This document shows, in pieces, positions 33,150 through 41,542 of a stretch of 41,542 nucleotides of DNA. Below the pieces are notes generated by a model. It ran no database searches. It was not told where the DNA came from and was given only the letters and a program-made list of their open reading frames with translations. Numbering within the stretch: position 1 is the first letter of the stretch; each line of letters starts with the position of its first letter. Location of the stretch: the NCBI GenBank assembly GCA_944375745.1, contig CALWAV010000119.1, forward strand, positions 1-41,542. Direction: 5' to 3'. The DNA comes from an uncultured Merdimonas sp. GTDB taxonomy: Bacteria > Bacillota > Clostridia > Lachnospirales > Lachnospiraceae. The translations under genes and the position numbers were made by a program.

Positions 33150-34196
33150 TCAGACAAAATTCACCGTATATTCCTCAAGAGCCACTGCGACAGTCACTCC
33201 GTTTTCTGCTGTTTTTCCCTGCAGAAGCTTATCTCTGCCGGAGGCCTTCAAGGCGCTGCGCTCACAGACACTTCCCACGCCGGTGACTTTCTTTACAAAT
33301 TCCGACTCGGAAAATGTTCCTTCACACTCCACCTCCTGAAGCTCCTCCGCTGTATAGGTCAGAAAAGGAATCTTCCATTTTCCGCAGAATTCCAGAATTC
33401 CCGGTTCTTCCTTCTTCAAATCAATGGAAGCTGCTTTTCCAAGACTGTGGATGGAAAGCTGGTTCTGCTCCAGCACTTTTTTCACCAGAGACTCAATCTG
33501 CGCCGCGGACGTTCCCCTTTTGCAGCCGATGCCGAGAACCGTAATCCGGGGAACCAGATGAAGGGTCTCCGGAAAAGGATCATAGCTTTCATCCAGAGAA
33601 ATGCTGATGCCAAGGCCTCCTTTTTTCTGGCGGGACAGCTCCGGCGGAATCTGTCCGCGCAGCTCAAAATCACTGTAAAGCCCAACCGTCCGCTGCTCCA
33701 GAATATCCGCCGCCACCGCCTTGGCCAGTTTCAGATCGTCCAGATAAAGATTCTCTCTGCGTGCAAAATCATCCACGGAAAAACGTCCTCCCGAGTCTGT
33801 GGCTGTGGTGATGACCGGAACTGCTCCCACAAGAGCTGCCACCGCCCGGGTCAATTCATTTGCCCCTCCCAGGTGCCCGGACAGAAGAGAAATCACAAAA
33901 TGTCCCTGCTCATCCATGCAGAGTACTGCCGGATCGGAAGCCTTGCTGACCAGAAAAGGCGCCACCGCCCGCACGGCAATCCCTGCGGCTCCCACAAAAA
34001 TCAGTCCGTCACAGCTCCGGAACATACGCCCTGTCCAGTCCTTCAGCGTCTCTTCCACCACACTTACGCCCCACTGGCCTGCTTCCTTTCCCTTTCCAAA
34101 GGCCTGGCAGGAGACTCCTCTCTCCTCCATGGCTTTTGCAATGAGGAGCGCAAAGCGGCTGCCTGATCTGGTAAAGGCTATCACTGCAAACTTCAT
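33150..34196 (-). CDS. cbiG: Cobalt-precorrin-5A hydrolase CbiG
   Basis: This 348-residue protein has an N-terminal domain (MKFAVIAFTRSGSRFALLIA) and a middle segment with FVGAAGIAVRAVAPFL. The HFVISLLSGHLGGANELT motif, a CbiG hallmark, precedes a C-terminal domain with ITVLGIGCKRGTSA. It opens the delta-lactone ring of cobalt-precorrin-5A and releases acetaldehyde in the oxygen-independent route. The ATG at 34196 is chosen because AAGGAGG lies eight bases upstream. There is a 53-base gap to cbiD and a 15-base gap to the fusion gene. Confidence 0.95.
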   Translation of the reverse strand: MKFAVIAFTRSGSRFALLIAKAMEERGVSCQAFGKGKEAGQWGVSVVEETLKDWTGRMFRSCDGLIFVGAAGIAVRAVAPFLVSKASDPAVLCMDEQGHFVISLLSGHLGGANELTRAVAALVGAVPVITTATDSGGRFSVDDFARRENLYLDDLKLAKAVAADILEQRTVGLYSDFELRGQIPPELSRQKKGGLGISISLDESYDPFPETLHLVPRITVLGIGCKRGTSAAQIESLVKKVLEQNQLSIHSLGKAASIDLKKEEPGILEFCGKWKIPFLTYTAEELQEVECEGTFSESEFVKKVTGVGSVCERSALKASGRDKLLQGKTAENGVTVAVALEEYTVNFV

Positions 34197-34249
34197 CTTT
34201 CCGGCCTCCTTCCATCCTTTTTCCAGAAAACCATTTTCTCTTAAACTCT

Positions 34250-35386
34250 TTATATCATCTCGTCTTTCAGGCATTCCAGAATCCGCTCCGCGTCCGAAGA
34301 CTTTCCCAGTGTGCCTGTCTTTTGGGAAAACACCAGAATTCCCCGCTCCAGACTATGTCCGCTTCTGTGATCCAGATAGAATTCCATCCGCTCCAAAAGG
34401 CGTTCCATCACGCCTGCCAGGAGTCCTTTCTCTTCCAGAATTTCCAGAGCCTCATCGGTGGTAATACAGTCCATCAGCGCCGCAGCTGTCTTCTGGTCCG
34501 CTCCCAAAACCGCCGCGTGGGCTGTCAGAATCTCCATCCGGCTGTCCGCGTTCCGGGAATGAGTGTTCATAATTCCTCCGGCCAGCTTTACCAGCTTTCC
34601 GATATGGCCTGCCAGCAGAATTCCTTTTGCCCCGTATTCCACCGCAGCGTCCACAGCTTCCCCGAGAAAGTTGCTGTATTTCACAGAACGGCGCAGAAGC
34701 TCCGGATGATAGTCATTCAGATAATCCAGCCCATAATTTCCAGGTACCAGCACCAGATACCTGCGCCCTTGTGCCAGCTGCATTTTCACATCGATCCGGA
34801 TAGTTTCGATCAGCGCCTCTTCGCTCATGGGCTCCACAATCCCGCTGGTTCCCAGGACAGAGATACCCCCCAGAATGCCAAGACGGGGATTGAAGGTCTT
34901 TGCTGCCAGCTCCTCCCCTCCGGGTATGGAAATCACCACAGACATTCCGCTCTCATAGCCCAGCTCACGGCAGACCTCTTCCACACCCTCCCGAATCATC
35001 TGCCGGGGAACCTTGTTGATGGCCGCCGCCCCCACAGGCTGTTCCAGTCCTGCCCGGGTCACGCGGCCCACACCTTCACTGCCGTCAATCTGTACGCCCG
35101 GCTCCGCACTCCTGCGCACAGAGGCATAGATTTTCAGGCCGTCTGTCACATCCGGATCATCCCCCGCATCTTTTCTTATGGCGCAGGAGGCCTCCTCCGC
35201 CGAAATCTGCGGATCCAGCACTTCCAGCGTAAGCCTGATGCCCTTAGGCGTCATCAGAGACACCTCAGAAACCGGCTTTCCGGAAAGGAGCATCCGGGCC
35301 GCGGCCTTGGCGGCCGCGGCTGCGCAGGAGCCGGTGGTGTAGCCCATGCGGAGTTTTTTGTTGTTCTTGAATACGTACTCTTGCAT
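34250..35386 (-). CDS. cbiD: Cobalt-precorrin-5B C1-methyltransferase CbiD
   Basis: This 378-residue protein has the CbiD signature GYTTGSCAAAAAKAA about 15 residues from the start. It also has GVGRVTRAGLEQPVG, ISVLGTSGIVEPMSEEAL and GILLAGHIGKLVKLAGGIMNTHSR. It methylates C1 in the oxygen-independent pathway. The ATG at 35386 gives a start in line with relatives. An in-frame GTG at 35416, preceded by AGGAG, would add ten residues. The site for the ATG (AAAGGA) lies within the 3' arm of a long hairpin (35391-35525), while the site for the GTG falls in an unpaired bulge. Start choice is therefore uncertain and possibly regulated. Confidence 0.94.
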   Translation of the reverse strand: MQEYVFKNNKKLRMGYTTGSCAAAAAKAAARMLLSGKPVSEVSLMTPKGIRLTLEVLDPQISAEEASCAIRKDAGDDPDVTDGLKIYASVRRSAEPGVQIDGSEGVGRVTRAGLEQPVGAAAINKVPRQMIREGVEEVCRELGYESGMSVVISIPGGEELAAKTFNPRLGILGGISVLGTSGIVEPMSEEALIETIRIDVKMQLAQGRRYLVLVPGNYGLDYLNDYHPELLRRSVKYSNFLGEAVDAAVEYGAKGILLAGHIGKLVKLAGGIMNTHSRNADSRMEILTAHAAVLGADQKTAAALMDCITTDEALEILEEKGLLAGVMERLLERMEFYLDHRSGHSLERGILVFSQKTGTLGKSSDAERILECLKDEMI

Positions 35387-35390
35387 TGCC

Positions 35391-35525
35391 GCGCAATCCT
35401 TTCTTTTGCGGAACACGCTCGCGCTCCTCTCGGACGCAGCGGATACGTAAGACGCCCGGGGAAAACCGCCCCGGCCGCCTAAGTACCGGCGTCCTCAAAG
35501 GGTTCCTTAAAAGAAAGGATTGCGC
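35391..35525 (-). promoter_or_regulatory. 135-nt hairpin covering the cbiD ribosome binding site
   Basis: GCGCAATCCTTTCTTTT (35391-35407) is the exact complement of AAAAGAAAGGATTGCGC (35509-35525). Further paired blocks are GGAAC/GTTCC, GGACGC/GCGTCC, an imperfect 12-14 base block and CCGGGG/CCCCGG around the loop. On the minus strand the 3' arm contains the AAAGGA site of cbiD. It could be a structured leader RNA or a small inverted-repeat element that landed there. Confidence 0.8.
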
Positions 35526-35559
35526 AGTATAATCCGTTCCGCCATCGTCAATACCTGGA

Positions 35560-35680
35560 GTTTTCTGCATCCATGTGTCCGGCCTCTTTGCGGCAGCTGT
35601 GCGTCCCGGGACGGACTGCTTTTTAGTCCGTCTCCGGGCGCACAGCTGCACGAAAAGGGACGGACACAGGATGCAGAAAC
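35560..35680 (-). repeat. 121-nt near-perfect hairpin directly after cobT
   Basis: Paired blocks from outside to the loop are TTTTCTGCATCC/GGATGCAGAAA, TGTCCG/CGGACA, GCAGCTGTGCG/CGCACAGCTGC (11 perfect pairs), CCCGG/CCGGG and ACGGACT/AGTCCGT, with loop GCTTTTT. It abuts the cobT stop codon. No T tract follows on the minus strand, so it is not an ordinary terminator. Confidence 0.85.
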
Positions 35681-36739
35681 TCATTTCAGGTGCTCGTACT
35701 GCTCCACATTCCCCTCAGCGAAACTGGGCAGCCCATTATAAAGAGCCAGCGCATAGTGATACAGGCTGTAAGCCGTCACAGCTCCGGTTCCCTCACCCAG
35801 ATGCATGCCTGCATGCAGAGGAGCCTTCATGCCCAGGGCATCCAGCATCATCTTTCCCGCAGGCTCTGCGGAGCAGTGAGTGGCAACCATATATGCTTTG
35901 CAGGCTGGTGCCAGTTCCGCAGCGCAGTAGGCGGAGATGGATGAGATAAAGCCGTCAATCAGTACGGGGACTCCCACAATAGCGCCTCCGATATAGCAGC
36001 CGATCATGCCGGCGATATCCAAGCTGCCTATTTTGGACAGTACGTCAAGAATGTCCTCTTTATCCGGCTGATTCACAGCGATGGCCTGGCGGATGACTTC
36101 GATTTTGTGCTCCAGGCCGGCGCTGGACAGCCCTGCTCCCCGGCCTGTCACTTCTGCCGGATCTTTGGAGAGAAGCACAGAGGCCATAGCTGAGCTGGGG
36201 GTGGTATTTCCGATTCCCATTTCCCCGGTGATAATCATGCGGTATCCCTGTCCGTACAATTCTTTTACTGTCTCGATGCCGGTAATAATGGCTTTCTCGG
36301 CTTCCTCTCTGGTCATAGCCGGCTCTTTCGCGATATTTCCGGTACCGTAGCGGACCGGACGGTTCCAGATTCGTGGATGCTTTCCGTCTGTCAGCATACC
36401 GATATTTACCGGGATCACCTCTATTTTCTCCTGGCGGGCCAGAATGCAGACAGAGGAAATGCGCTCTCCCATATTTTCCAGCACCTGGGCTGTCACCTCG
36501 CTGCCGGTCTGGCTGACACCCTCGGCTACTACACCGTTGTCAGCTCCCATGATCACAACTACGGGATTGGGATTCTCTATTTTTTCTGTTCCGTAAATGC
36601 CTGCCAGCTGCACAACCATTTCTTCCAGCATGCCCATACCCCGCAGAGGCTTGCAGAGTGCGTCCCAGTGAGCCCACGCCGCGTCCGCCGCCTTCTGATC
36701 ATAAGGCCTGATCTGTGCAATATATTCTTCCAGTTTCAT
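35681..36739 (-). CDS. cobT: Nicotinate-nucleotide-dimethylbenzimidazole phosphoribosyltransferase
   Basis: This 352-residue protein has the CobT pattern. VVIMGADNGVVAEGVS lies in the first third, GEMGIGNTTPSSAMASVLL in the middle, and the catalytic glutamate in HLGEGTGAV near the C-terminus. It activates the lower-ligand base by making alpha-ribazole phosphate from nicotinate mononucleotide. The ATG at 36739 is chosen with GGAAGGCGG five bases upstream; a TTG 21 bases earlier is in frame. No bluB or bza gene for making the base is in the window, so the base may come from elsewhere in the genome or from outside. Confidence 0.97.
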   Translation of the reverse strand: MKLEEYIAQIRPYDQKAADAAWAHWDALCKPLRGMGMLEEMVVQLAGIYGTEKIENPNPVVVIMGADNGVVAEGVSQTGSEVTAQVLENMGERISSVCILARQEKIEVIPVNIGMLTDGKHPRIWNRPVRYGTGNIAKEPAMTREEAEKAIITGIETVKELYGQGYRMIITGEMGIGNTTPSSAMASVLLSKDPAEVTGRGAGLSSAGLEHKIEVIRQAIAVNQPDKEDILDVLSKIGSLDIAGMIGCYIGGAIVGVPVLIDGFISSISAYCAAELAPACKAYMVATHCSAEPAGKMMLDALGMKAPLHAGMHLGEGTGAVTAYSLYHYALALYNGLPSFAEGNVEQYEHLK

Positions 36740-36760
36740 TGATACCGCCTTCCTTTCCAA

Positions 36761-37393
36761 TTATCTTCCGCCCTGATAGAGCATGGCATTGCAGATGGCC
36801 GCCGCAATATTGCTGCCGCCCTTTCGTCCCCGGGGAACGATGTAAGGCACACCTGCTGTCATAATCAGCTCCTTTGCCTCCACCACGTTGACAAAGCCCA
36901 CCGGAGCGCCGATGATCAGCGCCGGATGAATCCTGTCCTCCTGAATCAGCTCATAGAGGCGAATCAGGGCTGTGGGAGCATTTCCTACCGCGATAATCAG
37001 CGGCCCGTCAAGCTCTGCTGCCTTTTCCATGCAGACAGCCGCCCGGGTGCAGCCTCTCTCCTTCGCGGCCTCTGCCACATCCGGATCGGACATGAAACAG
37101 TGGACAGTTCCGCCGCATTCCGCCATACGCTTTTTGCTGATTCCGGAAGCCGCCATCTTTGTATCTGTCACAATGGAGGCTCCTGCGTTCAGGGCATCGA
37201 TTCCTTTCTGCACCGATCCTTCGGAAAAGCAGAGATTATCCGCGTAATCAAAATCCGCAGATGTATGAATGCAGCGCTTTACCACAGAGAATTCCGGCTC
37301 CGGCCAGGTACGGCCTCCCAGCTCCTTTGTGATAATCTCCATGCTCCGCTTTTCGATTTCCATGGGTTTTACAATCTCAATCTTTTCTAACAT
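36761..37393 (-). CDS. cbiC: Cobalt-precorrin-8 methylmutase CbiC
   Basis: This 210-residue protein has the catalytic histidine H43 in [11 protein letters not shown] and the family segments [11 protein letters not shown] and [16 protein letters not shown]. It moves the methyl group from C11 to C12 to give cobyrinate. A good AGGCAGGGAT site precedes the ATG, which overlaps the cbiP stop by seven bases. Length is typical. Confidence 0.97.
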   Translation of the reverse strand: MLEKIEIVKPMEIEKRSMEIITKELGGRTWPEPEFSVVKRCIHTSADFDYADNLCFSEGSVQKGIDALNAGASIVTDTKMAASGISKKRMAECGGTVHCFMSDPDVAEAAKERGCTRAAVCMEKAAELDGPLIIAVGNAPTALIRLYELIQEDRIHPALIIGAPVGFVNVVEAKELIMTAGVPYIVPRGRKGGSNIAAAICNAMLYQGGR

Positions 37394-38904
37394 GTTATCC
37401 CTGCCTCTAATATTTCATAAATTCTCTTCATGTCCAGCGAGTTTCTGACCAGATCTGCCAGCTTGTCATATTCCTGCCGCTTGTGCTCCTCCGGATCAAA
37501 ATGCCAGTTTTCCGGATCAAGCCCTTTCTTCTCCATCAGGCGGCTGACTGTCATGGCAGCCAGATCTCCGTAATCAAAGATTCCGTGGAGATAGGTGCCG
37601 TATACGGTTCCTTTCGGGTTGGAAAGTCCATCCAGGCGTCCGTCCTCCAGATAAATGGTCTCCCGGCAGTCCCCTGTCTTTTCGGTCCGTCCCATATGGA
37701 TCTCATATCCCCGGACCTCTTTTCCAGCAAATGCACCGCAGGTGTCTGCCTCTGTCACCCGGCCCTGAATCTGGGTCCGCATTTTTGCCTTCGAGAAAAC
37801 TGTTTTTGCTGCCAGAAGGCCCATGCCCCGCATGGTGCCGCCATGCTCCACGCAATCCGGATCCTCCAGAACATCTCCCAGCATCTGATAACCGCCGCAG
37901 ATTCCCACCACCGGAATCTTCTGCTCCGCGCAGCGTAAGATCACAGCTTCCATGCCTGATTCCCGGAGCCAGGCAAGATCATCCATGGTGTTTTTCGTAC
38001 CCGGAAGGAAAATCAGATCCGGAGTGCCAAGCTCCTGGGCGCTTCCCACATACCGGAGGGACACTCCGTCCATACGCTCAAACACATTGAAATCTGTGAA
38101 ATTGGAAATATGCGGGAGACGAATCACAGCCAGATCGACTCCGCCCTTCTGAGCCGTATGGGTCAGCCGGTCGGAAAGGCTGTCCTCATCGTCAATATCC
38201 AGCGGGGTCATGGGGACCACTCCCAGCACGGGGATACCGGTCTTCTCTTCTATCATCTGAAGGCCCGGCCCCAGGATTTCCACATCCCCGCGGAATTTAT
38301 TGATAATCAGCCCCTTGATCATGGCCTGCTCCTCTTCCTCCAGAAGCTTCACCGTTCCATAGAGGGAAGCGAACACGCCGCCCCGGTCAATGTCGCCGCA
38401 GAGCAGCACGGGAGCCTTCGCGATCCGGGCCATCCCCATATTTACGATATCATTTTCCTTCAGGTTGATCTCCGCGGGACTTCCGGCCCCTTCGATCACA
38501 ATGACATCATACTCTTCCGAAAGCTTGTCAAAGGCTTTTTGTATCTCGGGAATCAGCCTCTTTTTATCCGCGTAGTAATCCATGGCCTTCATGTTGCCAA
38601 GGACCTCCCCGTTTACAATGACCTGGCTTCCCACATTGCTGGTTGGCTTTAAGAGAATGGGGTTCATCTCCACTGTGGGCTCGATTCCGGCAGCCTCCGC
38701 CTGCATGGCCTGAGCCCGGCCAATCTCAAGCCCATCCTTTGTAATATAGGAATTCAGAGCCATGTTCTGGGATTTAAAAGGCGCCGTCCGGTATCCGTCC
38801 TGCATAAATACCCGGCAGAGTCCCGCCACCAGAAAGCTTTTGCCTGCGTTTGACATGGTTCCCTGTACCATGATGACCTTTGCCTTATGTCTTTTCTCAC
38901 TCAT
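37387..38904 (-). CDS. cbiP: Cobyric acid synthase CbiP
   Basis: This 505-residue protein has an ATP-binding domain ([17 protein letters not shown], near residue 13), with the [11 protein letters not shown] motif after it. The C-terminal glutaminase domain has its nucleophile cysteine in [12 protein letters not shown] and the histidine in GTYLHGIFD. It amidates side chains b, d, e and g. The ATG at 38904 is chosen because the protein then starts [10 protein letters not shown], close to relatives, and overlaps the cobD stop by eight bases. The earlier start at 39009 lies deep inside cobD and is rejected. The ribosome binding site (GGAAAGG) is about 12 bases away. Confidence 0.96.
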   Translation of the reverse strand: MSEKRHKAKVIMVQGTMSNAGKSFLVAGLCRVFMQDGYRTAPFKSQNMALNSYITKDGLEIGRAQAMQAEAAGIEPTVEMNPILLKPTSNVGSQVIVNGEVLGNMKAMDYYADKKRLIPEIQKAFDKLSEEYDVIVIEGAGSPAEINLKENDIVNMGMARIAKAPVLLCGDIDRGGVFASLYGTVKLLEEEEQAMIKGLIINKFRGDVEILGPGLQMIEEKTGIPVLGVVPMTPLDIDDEDSLSDRLTHTAQKGGVDLAVIRLPHISNFTDFNVFERMDGVSLRYVGSAQELGTPDLIFLPGTKNTMDDLAWLRESGMEAVILRCAEQKIPVVGICGGYQMLGDVLEDPDCVEHGGTMRGMGLLAAKTVFSKAKMRTQIQGRVTEADTCGAFAGKEVRGYEIHMGRTEKTGDCRETIYLEDGRLDGLSNPKGTVYGTYLHGIFDYGDLAAMTVSRLMEKKGLDPENWHFDPEEHKRQEYDKLADLVRNSLDMKRIYEILEAGITC

Positions 38905-40039
38905 GATCGCCGCACACCTTTCCAAGAGCAGCCAGCAGCCGCTCATTTTCTTCCCGGCTCCGGACTGCCGCCCGATAATAATCTTTTCCAAGTCCCCGGT
39001 AATTGGCACAGGAGCGGAGCAGGATTCCTTCCTTTAACAGCCGTTCTTCCAGCGTCTCATCTGCCGGAGCCCGGAAGCACAGATAATTGGCCTGGCCGTT
39101 CAGAGCCGAAAAACCAAGCTCTTCCAGTCCTTTTTTCAGAAAGAGCCGTTCCTTTTCCACAAAAGAAACGGTCTGTTCCCGGAAGCCGCAGACTTTCAGC
39201 GCCGCGATTCCGGCTGCCTGGGCCGGTTCCGACACGGCCCAGGGCTGGCCCGCCTTCTGCATCCGCTCCAGCAGCTCTGTATTCGAAGAAAGCACATAGC
39301 CAAGCCTCAGCCCGGGCATTGCGTAAAGCTTCGTAAAGGATTTCAAAATCACAAGATTCGGAAATTCATCCAGAAGATCTGCCGCGGAATATGCTTCTCC
39401 TCCGGGAACAAATTCCAGAAAACATTCGTCCAGGCACACCCGGATGTCCAGTTCTTTTGTTTTCCCAAGCAGTTTTTCAATCAGGCTTCTTTCTGTCAGC
39501 AGGCCCGTGGGATTGTTCGGATTGCATAAGAATACCAGATCCAGCCCGGGCTCAAGTTTCTCCAGAAAAGCTTCTGTCACCACAAATGGTTCCCCCAGCT
39601 CGTGAAACCGAATTTCAGTTTCTGTCTGTACCAGAGCCTCCTCATATTCCGCAAAGGCAGGAGCCGTCACCAGAGCCTTCTTCGGCCGCAGGGCGTAGAC
39701 CAGACGGTAGATCAGATCCGCTCCGCCATTGCCGCAGAGAATCTGTTCTTCCCTCTGCCCGGTATGCTCTGCCAGAGCTCTGCGGAGCTTCCGGCAGAAG
39801 GGATCCGGATAAGAGAGTGCCTGGTCCAGGCTTTCCATAACTGCTCCCCGGACCCCCGGCGGCATTCCCAAAGGATTGATATTCGCGGAAAAATCCAGAA
39901 GCTCTGACACATCCAGTCCTGTCTTTTCCGCCGCGCCTTCCAGATCGCCGCCATGAAGAAATTTCCGTACTGGTTTCTGCTCCGGCCGCTCTGAGCCGCG
40001 CTCCAGTTTTCCTGCCGAAAGCGTTCTATATTCTGCCAT
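38897..40039 (-). CDS. cobD: L-threonine-O-3-phosphate decarboxylase (CobD, PLP-dependent)
   Basis: This 380-residue protein is a fold-type I PLP enzyme of the histidinol-phosphate aminotransferase group. [13 protein letters not shown] (48-60) is the hallmark of CobD. NPNNPTG lies at 173-179, D204 at the cofactor nitrogen, and PLP lysine K237 in [15 protein letters not shown]. It makes aminopropanol phosphate for CbiB. The start overlaps the cobA-hemD stop by 14 bases, and GGAAGG precedes the ATG. Note that the name cobD is also used elsewhere for cbiB. Confidence 0.93.
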   Translation of the reverse strand: MAEYRTLSAGKLERGSERPEQKPVRKFLHGGDLEGAAEKTGLDVSELLDFSANINPLGMPPGVRGAVMESLDQALSYPDPFCRKLRRALAEHTGQREEQILCGNGGADLIYRLVYALRPKKALVTAPAFAEYEEALVQTETEIRFHELGEPFVVTEAFLEKLEPGLDLVFLCNPNNPTGLLTERSLIEKLLGKTKELDIRVCLDECFLEFVPGGEAYSAADLLDEFPNLVILKSFTKLYAMPGLRLGYVLSSNTELLERMQKAGQPWAVSEPAQAAGIAALKVCGFREQTVSFVEKERLFLKKGLEELGFSALNGQANYLCFRAPADETLEERLLKEGILLRSCANYRGLGKDYYRAAVRSREENERLLAALGKVCGDHE

Positions 40040-41542
40040 ACTTCCGGTCCTTCCTCAGCACATCCCGCATCCCTTCTGCTGTGTAAACCACTGCGCTGGC
40101 ATAGACGGGAATTCCAGCCTTCTCCGCTGCCTTTTCTGTAACAGGTCCGATGCAGACCGTCTTGGCAGCCAGCTTCTCCGGCTCCGGCACCATAGCTGCA
40201 AAAGCCTTTACCGCCGAAGCGCTGGCGAAGGTCACATAGTCCACCTCCGGCAGAAGCCGGTTCAGTTCCTCTGCCTTGCGCCCGTCTCTCTCTGTGCCGT
40301 AAAGGGCCGCGTCCGTATATGCGATGCCTGCCTCATCCAGAGCCTTCGTCAGCTCAGAGGAAGCTTCTCTCGCTCTCAGCAAAAGCACCCGGTCAGAACC
40401 GGAAAGAGCAGGAATCCACTCTGCCGCCAAATCCCTGCTGGAATACCGGGAAGGCACAAAATCCGCATAGATTCCAGCTTCCTCCAACGCTGCCTTTGTT
40501 CCTTCTCCGATGACCGCAAACCGCAGGCCGGACAAACTGCGCAGATCGACCCGTCTCTTTTTCAGAGCTTTTCGAAACAGATCCACACCGTTTCTGCTGG
40601 TAAAGACAGCCCAGGTGTAGGAAGGCAGCTCCTCCAGGGCCTGCAGAAATGCCGGCTCTTCCAGTTCCTTCGTATAAATCAGGCTGAGCGGTATGACTTC
40701 CGCCCCATCCGCCAGAAGCACCTGTTTCTGCTTCTCACACATGGAGAGAGTGCCGGTAAGCAGCACCCGGACGCCAGACAGCGGTTTTCCGCCGTACCAG
40801 GACAGGGTCTCTCCCAGATTTGCCACTCCGCCCACCACCGTGATGGCAGGTGTCTGAATTCCCTCTTCCTCTGCCCGGACAGCAATGTTTTCCAGTTCCC
40901 CATAGACCACTCTCTGGCGGGCTGTAGTCCCCTCCTGGATCACCGCGGCCGGGGTCTTGGGATCCTTGCCGTTTGCAATCAGCTGGGATGCAATATTCGG
41001 AAGATTGCGAAGACCCATCAGGAAAACCAGCGTTCCCTCTTCCCTGGCCAGTGTGGCGTAATCAAGGACTGTGCCTGTCTTGGACGCGCTTTCATGGCCT
41101 GTGATCACATGGAAGGAGGATGCATAATCCCGGTGGGTTACCGGAATGCCTGCGTAAGCCGGAGCAGCATAGGATGAGGACACTCCCGGAACAATCTCAA
41201 ATTCTACGCCGGCCTTCAGAAGCTCCTGGGCCTCCTCACCGCCCCGTCCAAAGATGAATGGATCGCCGCCCTTGACCCTGGCCACGTTTTTTCCTTCCAG
41301 CGCCTTTTCCACCAGAAGAGCATTGGTCTCTTCCTGTCTCAGATGATGCTGGTCTGCCCGTTTTCCTGCGTAAATCAGCTCCGCATCCTCTCTCGCTTCA
41401 TTGAGCACCGCCGCTGACGCCAGATTATCATAGACCAGCACATCCGCCTTCCGGATACACTCCAGAGCTTTACGGGTCAGAAGCCCCATATCTCCGGGTC
41501 CGGCTCCCAGAAGCCAGACCTTTCCCTGCTTTACCTTTCCCG
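40026..41542 (-). CDS. Uroporphyrinogen-III methyltransferase / uroporphyrinogen-III synthase fusion (CobA-HemD), N-terminus cut by window edge
   Basis: The frame stays open to the right edge. An ATG at 41489 is not the real start, because the codons upstream encode VWLLGAGPGD, the SAM-binding glycine motif of the methyltransferase. The first part (to about residue 250) is SUMT/CobA, with KGGDPFIFGRGGEE and the PGVSSSYAAPAYAGIPVTHR segment. The C-terminal part (from GVRVLLTGT) is HemD, uroporphyrinogen-III synthase. The fusion makes uroporphyrinogen III and methylates it to precorrin-2, the entry to cobalamin and siroheme. HemC and the remaining early enzymes may lie just outside the window. 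Confidence 0.95.
   Translation of the reverse strand, partial: GKVKQGKVWLLGAGPGDMGLLTRKALECIRKADVLVYDNLASAAVLNEAREDAELIYAGKRADQHHLRQEETNALLVEKALEGKNVARVKGGDPFIFGRGGEEAQELLKAGVEFEIVPGVSSSYAAPAYAGIPVTHRDYASSFHVITGHESASKTGTVLDYATLAREEGTLVFLMGLRNLPNIASQLIANGKDPKTPAAVIQEGTTARQRVVYGELENIAVRAEEEGIQTPAITVVGGVANLGETLSWYGGKPLSGVRVLLTGTLSMCEKQKQVLLADGAEVIPLSLIYTKELEEPAFLQALEELPSYTWAVFTSRNGVDLFRKALKKRRVDLRSLSGLRFAVIGEGTKAALEEAGIYADFVPSRYSSRDLAAEWIPALSGSDRVLLLRAREASSELTKALDEAGIAYTDAALYGTERDGRKAEELNRLLPEVDYVTFASASAVKAFAAMVPEPEKLAAKTVCIGPVTEKAAEKAGIPVYASAVVYTAEGMRDVLRKDRKYGRI

Noticed and set aside
31041-34166. Two long plus-strand open frames (31041-32558 and 32583-34166)
   Set aside because: They lie opposite the cbiJET fusion and cbiG, lack recognisable domains and are rich in Arg/Pro/His/Cys as expected for antisense shadows of GC-rich third positions.
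35526-35559. Possible promoter between the two long hairpins (TTGACG and TATACT on the minus strand)
   Set aside because: The spacer is only 14 bases, too short for a normal sigma-70 promoter.
35560-35680. The cobT-proximal hairpin as a rho-independent terminator
   Set aside because: No T tract follows on the minus strand, and the cobalamin genes continue downstream in the same direction.
40026-41489. ATG at 41489 as the start of the cobA-hemD gene
   Set aside because: The codons upstream in the same frame encode the SAM-binding GAGPGD motif, so the gene continues past the window edge.
1-41542. CRISPR arrays, insertion sequences, integrases or attachment sites
   Set aside because: No spaced direct-repeat array, transposase or recombinase gene was seen in any part of the window.

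Overview
The window reads as chromosomal DNA of an anaerobic, spore-forming-lineage Firmicute, most likely a member of the Lachnospiraceae or a related Clostridia family. The support is strong GGAGG-type ribosome binding sites, a Gram-positive lipoprotein signal, a Spo0A-type DNA-binding domain, a PadR/HAAS operon, a serine/threonine kinase with one membrane segment, and an oxygen-independent (cbi-type) cobalamin pathway. Almost every gene is on the minus strand. Three features are on the plus strand: a gamma-glutamyl hydrolase-like gene, one tRNA and a small Spo0A-C protein. Both window edges cut genes.

Region 1 (1-4.6 kb) has a membrane Ser/Thr kinase followed directly by a large surface protein of repeated Ig-like domains, truncated by the left edge. 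Region 2 (4.6-14.0 kb) is visibly more AT-rich. It holds a DeoR-type regulator and a seven-gene operon: FGGY kinase, two tandem mannitol-1-phosphate-dehydrogenase-like proteins, a cyclase-family hydrolase, and a ribose-type ABC importer (binding protein, ATPase, permease). It looks like an uncharacterised polyol or sugar catabolic pathway. Both dehydrogenases lack the histidine of the family's K-x4-N-x2-H active-site motif. The operon has a near-consensus promoter embedded in repeated AATAACAAAAA sites that are also found upstream of the regulator.

Region 3 (14.0-18.0 kb) is a MacAB-type ABC exporter operon controlled through a perfect 34-bp palindrome. Region 4 (18.0-25.1 kb) has a class I amidotransferase-like hydrolase convergent with an M19 dipeptidase, then a VanRS-like two-component system with direct-repeat sites upstream, then a PadR-HAAS-membrane protein operon with two TACT-N11-AGTA sites at its promoter.

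Region 5 (25.1-25.85 kb) holds a solitary tRNA-Trp unit and an orphan Spo0A C-terminal-domain protein whose upstream region has two tandem 0A-like boxes. Region 6 (25.85 kb to the right edge) is a long cobalamin operon read leftward: cobA-hemD fusion, threonine-phosphate decarboxylase (cobD), cbiP, cbiC, cobT, cbiD, cbiG, a cbiJ-cbiE-cbiT triple fusion, cbiA, cobU, cobS, a short cobU-like paralogue, cobC, cbiB and cobO. It carries corrin-ring late steps, amidation, adenosylation and nucleotide-loop assembly. cbiL, cbiF, cbiH and the cobalt chelatase are not in the window. Two very long hairpins (121 and 135 nt) lie between cobT and cbiD, and the second covers the cbiD ribosome binding site. 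They are the clearest unexplained structures in the window.
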